Assembly: GCA_016711205.1 (NCBI GenBank)
Contig: JADJTM010000002.1
Coordinates: forward strand, 1,364,001 to 1,428,000
Direction: 5' to 3'
Source: Micropruina sp.
GTDB taxonomy: Bacteria; Actinomycetota; Actinomycetes; Propionibacteriales; Propionibacteriaceae
Length of the DNA: 64,000 nucleotides
A model generated the notes under the pieces. The model ran no database searches. It saw only the letters and a program-made list of their open reading frames with translations, and had not been told where the DNA came from. Of this stretch, positions 55,220 through 64,000 are shown piece after piece. The position numbers and the translations under genes are program-made. Positions within the stretch are counted from its first letter, which is position 1; every line of letters starts with the position of its first letter.

Positions 55220-55902
55220 CGAAAGTACCTTCGTGCGAGCAGGGTGAGGACGGCGGCCCAGGTGGCCAGGATCAGCAGGGGGAGCGGGGCGCCCACTCCG
55301 GACGCGGCGGCGCGCAGCAGCGAGCCGAGCGCGGCCGTTGGCAGCACGGGCGGCTGGTCGAGCAGCAGCCCGCCGAGCACGAGGCCGACCAGGTAGATCA
55401 GGTTGGCCAGGGCGAGGGTGACCTCGGCCTTGAGGGTGCCGGCCAGCAGCAGGCCGAGGCCGGCGAACGCGGCGATCCCCAGGCCGACGCCCAGCGCGGC
55501 GGACGCGAGGCCGGCGGCGCCCCAGATCGGCCGCCAGCCCAGGGCCAGGGCGACCGCGCTCAGCAGCACCGACTGGATCGCGACCAGCGCGCAGGCCGTC
55601 AGGGCCTTGCCGGCGATCAGGTCGGCCCGGGTGAGGGGGGTGGCCACCAGCCTTTCCAACACCCCGTAGCGGCGTTCGTAGCCGGTCGCGACCGCAAGCG
55701 AGGTGAAGGCCGTCGACCAGGTGGCAACGGCGATCACGGACGACGGGAAGGTGCGCGGGTCGACGCCGACATTGGCGCCCCAGAGCAGGCCGACGACCAG
55801 GAGCCCCAGCGGAATCACGAAGGCGAGTAGCAGCTGTTCGCCGTTGCGCAGCAGCAGGCGTAGCTCGAGGTTGGCGTACCGCACCACCCGGCTTCCATTC
55901 AT
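55207..55902 (-). CDS. ABC-2 type transporter permease
   Basis: A 231-aa membrane protein with six predicted helices, of the DrrB/ABC-2 exporter type. LELRLLLRNGEQLLLAFVIP and ERRYGVLERLVATPLTRADL are typical. The substrate is unknown. ATG 55902 overlaps the ATPase gene stop (ATGA). The ABC pair lies directly upstream of ctaA as in mycobacteria (Rv1457c-Rv1458c region), hinting at a role near heme or cytochrome biogenesis that is not proven. Confidence 0.87.
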   Translation of the reverse strand: MNGSRVVRYANLELRLLLRNGEQLLLAFVIPLGLLVVGLLWGANVGVDPRTFPSSVIAVATWSTAFTSLAVATGYERRYGVLERLVATPLTRADLIAGKALTACALVAIQSVLLSAVALALGWRPIWGAAGLASAALGVGLGIAAFAGLGLLLAGTLKAEVTLALANLIYLVGLVLGGLLLDQPPVLPTAALGSLLRAAASGVGAPLPLLILATWAAVLTLLARRYFRWTS

Positions 55903-56600
55903 GCCGCACCGCCGGTGTGCCGCAGGAACACGTCCTCCAGCGAGGCATGCGCGGTCAGTTCCGGGACGGTGCCGCAGATCCGCACACGGCCGGCGTCCAT
56001 GATCCACACCCGGTCGGCGAGCCGGGCGGCTTCGTCCATGTCGTGGGTGGTCAGCAGCACCGACACCCCGGAACTGCGCAACCCCTCGATCACCGTCCAG
56101 GTGCGGCGGCGGGCGTGCGGGTCCATGCCGGCGGTCGGTTCGTCCAGCAGGACCAGTTCGGGGCGTCCGATCAGCGCGCCGGCCAGGTTGACCGCCTGCT
56201 GCTCGCCACCGGAGAGCCGGCGGTAGGGGCGGTGCAGCAGCGGGGCCAGGGCGAGGGCGTCCACGAGTTCGTGCACCGGGACGGGGTCGGGGTACAACGA
56301 GGCGAGATAGCGCAGCATCTCGCCGGGCCGGGCCGCCGACCAGGCGCCGACCGACTGGGGCATCAACCCGACCCGGTCGTTGGCCGACCCCGGCGGCCCA
56401 CCCAGCACCCGGACGCTGCCGGCGTCCGGTGCCAGCATGCCGGTGACGCAGCGGATGGCGGTGGTCTTGCCCGCACCGTTGGGGCCGAGCAGAGCGGTGA
56501 TCTCGCCCGCGGCCGCCGTCCAGCTGAGGCCGTCCAGCACCCGGGTGCCGCCCAGGGTGAGGGTCACCTCGCTCAGCTCGAGGGCGGGCGAAGAGGTCAC
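55899..56600 (-). CDS. ABC transporter ATP-binding protein
   Basis: A 233-aa ATPase partner of the ABC-2 permease. Walker A LLGPNGAGKTTAIRCVTG, Q-loop GLMPQSVGAW, signature RLSGGEQQAVNLAGAL, Walker B LVLLDEPTAGMD and switch LLTTHDMDEA are intact. GTG 56600 is preceded by TATGCT with a 6-nt gap, a leaderless promoter. It starts the ABC-ABC-ctaA operon and follows the pyrophosphatase stop by 29 bp. Confidence 0.9.
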   Translation of the reverse strand: MTSSPALELSEVTLTLGGTRVLDGLSWTAAAGEITALLGPNGAGKTTAIRCVTGMLAPDAGSVRVLGGPPGSANDRVGLMPQSVGAWSAARPGEMLRYLASLYPDPVPVHELVDALALAPLLHRPYRRLSGGEQQAVNLAGALIGRPELVLLDEPTAGMDPHARRRTWTVIEGLRSSGVSVLLTTHDMDEAARLADRVWIMDAGRVRICGTVPELTAHASLEDVFLRHTGGAA

Positions 56601-56629
56601 CGGCTCAGCATAGATCGACCGGCCGGCTG

Positions 56630-59257
<2,628 letters not shown>

Positions 59258-59441
59258 GGATGAGTCCTCGCCGGGTGTGTGCTGCGGCCGCCGTGGCCGC
59301 ATCATCGACCAACCTACTACCGCGCGTCGTAGAGCCGGGCACGATTATTGGTACTGGTCACTAATCGATCCTGACCGTCTCGGATAATGGTCCCGGTGGC
59401 TCTCATAACGGCCCGGACCTCTCATCATCTGGCCCAACGTC

Positions 59442-59688
59442 CGTCGTGCCGGTGGGCGTGCGTCGTGCCGGTGGGCGTGCGTCGTGCCGGTGGGCGTCCG
59501 TCGTGCCGGTCGGCGTCCGTCGTGCCGGTGGGCGTCCGTCGTGCCGGTGGGCGTCCGTCGTGCCGGTGGGCGTCCGTCGTCCCGGTGGGCGTCCGTCGTC
59601 CCGGTGGGCGTCCGTCGTGCCGGTGGGCGTGCGTCGTCCCGGTCGGCGTCCGTCGTCCCGGTCGGCGTCCGTCATCCCGGTCGGCGTC
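59442..59688 (+). repeat. Minisatellite: 13 tandem copies of a 19-bp unit
   Basis: Unit CGTCGTGCCGGTGGGCGTC with minor variants (GTG/GTC ends, GCC/CCC, GGG/CGG), beginning at 59442 and repeating exactly every 19 bp to 59688. It lies upstream of hppA in the 1.4-kb divergent gap to sufR. There are no intervening unique spacers, so it is not a CRISPR. Reading frames through it give Arg/Gly or Thr/His repeats and are not genes. Confidence 0.95.
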
Positions 59689-59715
59689 CGTCATCCCGGC
59701 GAATGCCGGGATCTC
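59689..59715. repeat. REP-like palindrome in register with the 19-bp minisatellite
   Basis: A complete 27-bp element (CGTCATCCCGGCGAATGCCG, then GGATCTC) starts at precisely the position where a 14th 19-bp unit would begin. The last satellite units resemble its left arm. Confidence 0.9.
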
Positions 59716-60286
59716 CGACCCTAGGTTCGACAAGTCGACCAACGAGACCTGGGGTGCCGCGGAGCGGGGGTGCACCCCGTCCCGCCCTTCCTGGTGTCGA
59801 GCGTCACGACCGGCTCGGGCGCCGGCTCTGGTGTCGGGGTTGAACCGGTCAGCTGGGCGGCCAGTCAGGTAGATCGTCGGCAGTATGCCGACCGGGCTGA
59901 TCAGGCTGAGCGCGAGCGCCCACACCGTTTGGAGCCCCTGACCTCCTCCTTGGGACGGTGCGCCAAGTCAGCCAGCGCACACTGACAGCGAGTTGCGCGG
60001 CAGACGCTCGTGGAATTACGTCCGATTCTGACCGCACGTCGCCTCGCCAGGCGGCGACCCTCCCGAATCGGACGTAATCTCGCGAGCCGGTCGCGCTATG
60101 TTTCGCCCCCGGCGTCCGCGGACAGCCGGGCCAACACCCGCTTGATCAGCTCGTCCGTTCACTCCCCGGTCATCACCGAGCCCGATCGGCTCCGCAAGCT
60201 CCGCCGATCAGTTCGCAAACGGCCGACCTACCCGGACGGGTGCACCCCCGCACCGCTTCACAGTTGCGGTCGCTCCGACGCGCGTA
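59716..60286. other. Intergenic region without a convincing gene, contains a 64-bp hairpin
   Basis: Part of the hppA/sufR divergent gap (59258-60673). I see no supported gene. A short minus-strand frame from about 59925 (VWALALSLISPVGILPTIYL) has one hydrophobic stretch but runs into the satellite, and it could be a decayed fragment. At 60015-60078 there is a perfect 14-bp inverted repeat, ATTACGTCCGATTC / GAATCGGACGTAAT, enclosing an inner GTCGCC...GGCGAC stem; it could be a structured RNA or a palindromic mobile remnant. Confidence 0.6.
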
Positions 60287-60560
60287 GATCCCGGCGTTCG
60301 CCGGGATGACGGGGACGCCGCACCTGAGATCCCGGCGTTCGCCGGGATGACGGGGGACGCCGGGATGACATGGAGCGCTTCACTTGAGATCCCGGCGTTC
60401 GCCGGGATGACGGCCTTCGCCGGGATGACGGGGACGCCGGGATGACGGGCCTTCCGCCGGGATGACGGGGACGCCGGGATGACGGGCCTTCCGCCGGGAT
60501 GACGGGGACGCCGGGATGACGGGCCTTCCGCCGGGATGACGAGGACGCCGGGATGACGGG
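60287..60560. repeat. REP-like array with 37-bp tandem unit upstream of sufR
   Basis: Inverted-orientation elements (GATCCCGGCGTTCGCCGGGA then TGACG) at about 60287, 60329 and 60388 pass into a 37-bp tandem unit starting GGGACGCCGGGATGACGGGC. Full copies begin at 60431, 60468 and 60505, with a partial fourth at 60542. It ends about 110 bp before the sufR start. Confidence 0.85.
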
Positions 60561-60613
60561 AATGTCCCGGGCGTATCACCGTCCAAGACGCCGGAGGAAA
60601 GATTGACCCGAGG

Positions 60614-60633
60614 TAAGGGTGAGCTAACCCTAA
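60614..60633. promoter_or_regulatory. Imperfect inverted repeat upstream of sufR, candidate SufR operator
   Basis: TAAGGGT and ACCCTAA with a 6-nt spacer, 6 of 7 positions complementary, about 40 bp before the sufR start. Fe-S-sensing SufR proteins autoregulate the suf operon, so an operator here is expected. AACAAT (60662-60667), 6 nt before GTG 60674, is a possible -10 for a leaderless transcript. Confidence 0.45.
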
Positions 60634-60673
60634 GGAGTCTTGCGACGCCGAATCTTTCGGCAACAATGGGCTT

Positions 60674-61384
60674 GTGAAAACGGACGCGACCCGAACCCAT
60701 GGCGCCCCGGCACCATTGGCCGAGTCGGAGGCGTCCACTCGCGCCCGGGTTGCCCGCTCAATCCTGCAGCACGGGCCGTCCACCGCCTCCGAACTGGCCG
60801 AGCGGCTGCACCTGACCCCGGCAGCAGTTCGCCGGCACCTGTCCGTGCTGACCTCGGCCGGCCACCTGATCTCGCGCGAACAGCGTGTCTACGGCGCCCG
60901 CGGCCGCGGCCGTCCGGCCATGGTGTTCGCGCTCACCGACGCTGGACGAGCGGAGTTTCCGCACGCCTACGACGCCCTGGCCATCGACGCCCTCACGTTT
61001 CTGCGCGAGGCCATCGGCGAGCAGGGCGTCGAGCGCTTCGCGGCCGACTTCGTGGCGGGCGTCGAGAAGCGCTTCCACGAGTTGCGGGGGGAATACGACC
61101 ACCCCGTCGACGCGTTGGTCAGGGCGTTGAACGATGCCGGCTACGTGGCCTCGGTGCATCCGGTGGCCACCGGCAAGCAGCTGTGCCAGCATCATTGCCC
61201 GGTCGCCCTGGTGGCGGCCGAGTTCCCTGAGTTGTGCGAGGCCGAAACCAAGGTCTTCGCCCGACTCCTCGACAGCCACGTCCAGCGGCTGGCGACCATC
61301 GCCCACGGTGACGGGGTGTGCACCACCCACGTGCCGCGTCCGGTCCGACCCGCCGACCATCCGAACAGAGAGGCCGCCTCATGA
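60674..61384 (+). CDS. sufR: SufR-type Fe-S cluster-sensing transcriptional repressor
   Basis: A 236-aa winged-helix regulator. The N-terminal HTH is TASELAERLHLTPAAVRRHL with wing GARGRGRPAMVFALT. The C-terminal part holds the Cys/His cluster region LCQHHCPVALVAAEFPELCE, likely Fe-S ligands, plus a later Cys in DGVCTTHV. In mycobacteria the homologue (Rv1460) represses the suf operon when clusters are sufficient. GTG 60674 was chosen; there is no ribosome-binding site. The stop overlaps the sufB start (ATGA), so it is cotranscribed with its target. Confidence 0.92.
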   Translation: MKTDATRTHGAPAPLAESEASTRARVARSILQHGPSTASELAERLHLTPAAVRRHLSVLTSAGHLISREQRVYGARGRGRPAMVFALTDAGRAEFPHAYDALAIDALTFLREAIGEQGVERFAADFVAGVEKRFHELRGEYDHPVDALVRALNDAGYVASVHPVATGKQLCQHHCPVALVAAEFPELCEAETKVFARLLDSHVQRLATIAHGDGVCTTHVPRPVRPADHPNREAAS

Positions 61385-62823
61385 CGACCACAGCACCCCA
61401 GGCCCCCGGCCTGGGCGCCACCCAGGAAGAGCATCTGGACGCACTCGGCAAGTACCAGTGGGGTTGGCACGACGCCGACACCGCCGGCGCCACCGCGCAG
61501 CGCGGCCTGAGCGAAGCCGTCGTCCGCAACATCTCGGCGTTGAAGAGCGAGCCGGAATGGATGCTGGCCAGCCGGCTCAAGGGGCTGAAGCTGTTCGGCC
61601 GCAAGCCGATGCCCACCTGGGGCGCCGATCTCAGCGAGATCGACTTCGACAACATCAAGTACTTCGTGCGCTCCACCGAGAAGCAGGCGACCAGCTGGGA
61701 GGACCTGCCCGACGACATCAAGAACACCTATGACCGGCTCGGCATCCCCGAGGCCGAGAAGGCCCGGCTGGTGGCCGGAGTCGCGGCGCAGTACGAGTCC
61801 GAGGTGGTCTACCACAAGATCAACGAAGAGCTCGAGCGGCAGGGCGTCATCTTTCTCGACACCGACACCGCGCTCAAAGAGCATCCGGAGTTGTTCCGGG
61901 AGTACTACGCCACGGTGATCCCGGTCGGCGACAACAAGTTCGCCGCGCTGAACTCGGCGGTGTGGTCGGGCGGGTCGTTCATCTACGTACCCAAGGGCGT
62001 CAACGTGACGATCCCGCTGCAGGCCTACTTTCGCATCAACACCGAGAACATGGGCCAGTTCGAGCGCACCCTGATCATTGCCGACGAAGGCAGCCACGTG
62101 CACTACGTCGAGGGCTGCACCGCCCCGATCTACAGCTCGGACTCGCTGCACAGCGCGGTGGTCGAGATCATCGTCAAGAAGAACGCCCGGGTGCGCTACA
62201 CGACCATTCAGAACTGGTCCACCAACGTGTACAACCTGGTCACCAAGCGCGCCACCTGCGACGAGGGCGCGACCATGGAGTGGATCGACGGCAACATCGG
62301 TAGCAAGGTCACCATGAAGTACCCGGCCGTCTACCTGATGGGCGAGCACTCCCGCGGCGAGACCCTGTCGATCGCCTTCGCCGGCGAGGGCCAGCACCAG
62401 GACGCCGGCTCGAAGATGGTGCACTGCGCGCCGCACACCTCCAGCTCGATCATCAGCAAGTCGGTCGCCCGAGGCGGCGGACGGTCCTCGTACCGCGGCC
62501 TGCTGCAGGTGCAGGAGGGTGCCCACCACTCGGCGTCCTCGGTCAAGTGCGACGCGCTGCTGGTCGACACGATCAGCCGCTCCGACACCTACCCCTACGT
62601 GGACGTCCGCGAGGACGACGTGTCGCTGGCCCACGAGGCCACGGTCTCGAAGGTGAGCGACGACCAGCTGTTCTACCTGCGCCAGCGCGGCATGGGCGAG
62701 GACGAGGCGATGGCGATGATCGTCCGCGGCTTCGTCGAGCCGATCGCCCGCGAACTGCCGATGGAATACGCCCTCGAACTCAACCGATTGATCGAACTGC
62801 AGATGGAAGGAGCCGTCGGCTGA
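61381..62823 (+). CDS. sufB: Fe-S cluster assembly scaffold SufB
   Basis: A 480-aa scaffold subunit of the SUF machinery on which clusters form with SufC and SufD. SEPEWMLASRLKGLKLFGRK, the beta-helix core with FIYVPKGVNVTIPLQAYFRI and VEGCTAPIYSSDSLHSAVVE, and C-terminal SSVKCDALLVDTISRSDTYP with the conserved Cys are intact. No intein is present, unlike some mycobacterial SufB. ATG 61381 overlaps the sufR stop. Confidence 0.96.
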   Translation: MTTTAPQAPGLGATQEEHLDALGKYQWGWHDADTAGATAQRGLSEAVVRNISALKSEPEWMLASRLKGLKLFGRKPMPTWGADLSEIDFDNIKYFVRSTEKQATSWEDLPDDIKNTYDRLGIPEAEKARLVAGVAAQYESEVVYHKINEELERQGVIFLDTDTALKEHPELFREYYATVIPVGDNKFAALNSAVWSGGSFIYVPKGVNVTIPLQAYFRINTENMGQFERTLIIADEGSHVHYVEGCTAPIYSSDSLHSAVVEIIVKKNARVRYTTIQNWSTNVYNLVTKRATCDEGATMEWIDGNIGSKVTMKYPAVYLMGEHSRGETLSIAFAGEGQHQDAGSKMVHCAPHTSSSIISKSVARGGGRSSYRGLLQVQEGAHHSASSVKCDALLVDTISRSDTYPYVDVREDDVSLAHEATVSKVSDDQLFYLRQRGMGEDEAMAMIVRGFVEPIARELPMEYALELNRLIELQMEGAVG

Positions 62824-63971
62824 TGGCCGCACCCGTCATTGAGGCCGTCGAGGCCATCGAGTCGCACCTTCACCCGACGCCGTCCTTCGCCGTCGACGAT
62901 CACCCCTACCCCAACGGACGGGAGGAGATCTGGCGGTTCAGCCCGCTGCGGGCGATGCGTCCGCTGCTGACCGACGAGCCCAGCGATGCCCACCTGCAGT
63001 GGACCGAGAGCTTTCCCGAGGGCGTGAGCACGCACGTGGTGAGCCCCACCGAGGCCAAGCTGCTGGTGGCCGAGGCGCCGATCGACCGGGTCTCGGCCCT
63101 GGCCGCGGCCCGCTCCGGCGGCGCACAGGTGGTCGAGGTGGCGGCCGGCGCCGAGCTGACCGAGCCGGTGAGCATCACGCTGACCGGCACCGGCGCACAC
63201 GTCTGGGGTCACGTGATCTTCAAGGTCGGGGCCAACTCGACCTCGACGATCCTGCTGCGCCACGAGGGCTCGGCCAGCTACGCCACCAAGGTGGACGTGC
63301 TGGTCGGCGACGGCGCCCGGGTCAACTTCGTCTCGATCCAGGACTGGGCCGACGACGCGCTGCACGGCGGTCATCACAGCGTGCTGGTCGGCCGTGACGC
63401 CTCCGTGCGCACCGTCACGGTCAGCCTGGGCGGCAAGGTCGTCCGACTCGCCGAGACGGCCAGGTTCGCCGGCCCCGGCGGCTCGCTTGAGCAGTTCGGC
63501 CTCTACTTCGTGGACGCCGGCCAGCACATCGAGCATCGGCTGTTCGTCGACCACAACGCCCCCCACACCCACAGCAACGTCGACTACCGCGGCGCGCTGC
63601 AGGGCGAGGGCGCGCGCTCGGTGTGGATCGGCGACGTGCTGATCCGCAAGATCGCCGAGGGCATCTCGACCTTCGAGTCGAACAAGAACCTGGTGCTCAC
63701 CGACGGCTGCCGGGCCGACTCGGTGCCCAATCTCGAGATCGAGACCGGTGAGATCGAGGGTGCCGGGCACAGCTCGACCACCGGACGTTTCGACGACGAG
63801 CAGCTGTTCTACCTGCGTTCGCGGGGCATCAGCGAGGCCGAGGCACGGCGCCTGGTGGTGCGCGGCTTCTTCGCCGACATCATCCGCCGGATCGGTGTGC
63901 CCGAGGTGGAAGAGCACATGCTCGCGGCCGTGGAGCGTGAGCTGTCGGTCACCATGGGTGCCTACGCATGA
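62823..63971 (+). CDS. sufD: Fe-S cluster assembly protein SufD
   Basis: A 382-aa SufB paralogue that completes the SufBCD complex. NGREEIWRFSPLRAMRPLL opens it; the beta-helix core contains FVDAGQHIEHRLFVDHNAPH and SNVDYRGALQGEGARSVWIG, and the C terminus reads FYLRSRGISEAEARRLVVRG. ATG 62823 shares its A with the sufB stop (TGATG). The TGA overlaps the start of the next gene. Confidence 0.95.
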   Translation: MAAPVIEAVEAIESHLHPTPSFAVDDHPYPNGREEIWRFSPLRAMRPLLTDEPSDAHLQWTESFPEGVSTHVVSPTEAKLLVAEAPIDRVSALAAARSGGAQVVEVAAGAELTEPVSITLTGTGAHVWGHVIFKVGANSTSTILLRHEGSASYATKVDVLVGDGARVNFVSIQDWADDALHGGHHSVLVGRDASVRTVTVSLGGKVVRLAETARFAGPGGSLEQFGLYFVDAGQHIEHRLFVDHNAPHTHSNVDYRGALQGEGARSVWIGDVLIRKIAEGISTFESNKNLVLTDGCRADSVPNLEIETGEIEGAGHSSTTGRFDDEQLFYLRSRGISEAEARRLVVRGFFADIIRRIGVPEVEEHMLAAVERELSVTMGAYA

Positions 63972-64000
63972 CGTTTCGGCATGCCGCGACGCTGGGTGAG
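63968..64000 (+). CDS. Start of a further suf-operon gene, 3' partial
   Basis: ATG 63968 overlaps the sufD stop (ATGA) and encodes at least MTFRHAATLGE before the window ends. In many actinomycetes sufD is followed by a Rieske-type ferredoxin gene or by sufC. The short N terminus looks more like a Rieske-type protein than the ATPase SufC, but eleven residues cannot settle it. Confidence 0.6.
   Translation, partial: MTFRHAATLGE

Noticed and set aside
59442..59715. Tandem repeats as a CRISPR array
   Set aside because: Units are contiguous 19-bp copies with no unique spacers and no cas genes nearby.
59425..59925. Minus-strand frame beginning VWALALSLISPVG as a gene
   Set aside because: Only about 20 residues look like protein; the rest runs through low-complexity sequence and the minisatellite. 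At most a decayed fragment.

Overview
The window is GC-rich chromosomal DNA from a high-GC Gram-positive actinomycete. Markers for this are Wag31/DivIVA, SepF and FtsZ without FtsA, RbpA, WhiA, OpcA, a PdtaR-type ANTAR regulator, a mycothiol-type maleylpyruvate isomerase relative, SufR leading a SufBD operon, and pervasive GTG and leaderless starts. Gene order follows the Mycobacterium Rv1420-Rv1460 and Rv1617-Rv1638 neighbourhoods (pyk, pdtaR, polA, rpsA, coaE, uvrB, uvrA, uvrC, rapZ, yvcK, whiA, gap, pgk, tpi, secG, pgl, opcA, zwf, tal, ctaB, ctaA, ABC pair, sufR, suf). An order such as Propionibacteriales is possible but not proven from this sequence. No transposase, integrase, phage gene or CRISPR array was seen.

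Layout. 1-6.7 kb: end of the division/cell-wall cluster (murC end, ftsQ, ftsZ, sepF, yggT, wag31), then a DksA/TraR zinc-finger protein, lspA and an RluD-type pseudouridine synthase. 6.8-8.2 kb: pyk. 8.7-17.5 kb: an accessory block entirely on the minus strand (FGGY sugar kinase, zinc alcohol/polyol dehydrogenase, a MarR regulator with a membrane partner and a 42-bp perfect palindromic operator, two more membrane proteins, a 79-aa orphan protein and a 903-aa MalT/LuxR-type ATPase regulator). 17.7-23 kb: tRNA-Leu(CAA), pdtaR, a PrmC-related methyltransferase with a PaaI-type thioesterase, and polA. 23-28.2 kb: a stand-alone maltokinase-cap protein, then a complete sulfate ABC transporter operon followed by an Rrf2 regulator. 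28.4-44.2 kb: rpsA, coaE, a membrane-anchored protein, uvrB, a Mn-riboswitch-controlled terC, a metallo-hydrolase pair, uvrA-uvrC-rapZ-yvcK-whiA. 44.3-48.1 kb: gap-pgk-tpiA, secG, rbpA. 48.9-53.2 kb: pentose-phosphate operon tal-zwf-opcA-pgl, in which tal carries a frameshift and tkt is missing. 53.4-59.3 kb: ctaB, ctaA, an ABC exporter pair and a divergent membrane pyrophosphatase with a lipoprotein-type N terminus. 60.7-64 kb: sufR-sufB-sufD and the first codons of a further gene.

The most unusual non-coding content is a family of REP-like palindromes (core about 27 bp, GTCATCCCGGCGAATGCCGG then GATCTC). They fill four of the six convergent gene junctions plus the hppA/sufR divergent gap, and at each multicopy site they have grown into a tandem array of a different period (about 128, 181, 184, 19 and 37 bp). 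The other recurring architecture is the leaderless start: a -10-like hexamer (TANNNT or close) placed 6-7 nt before the start codon, seen for pyk, polA, uvrA, uvrB, rapZ, secG and others.
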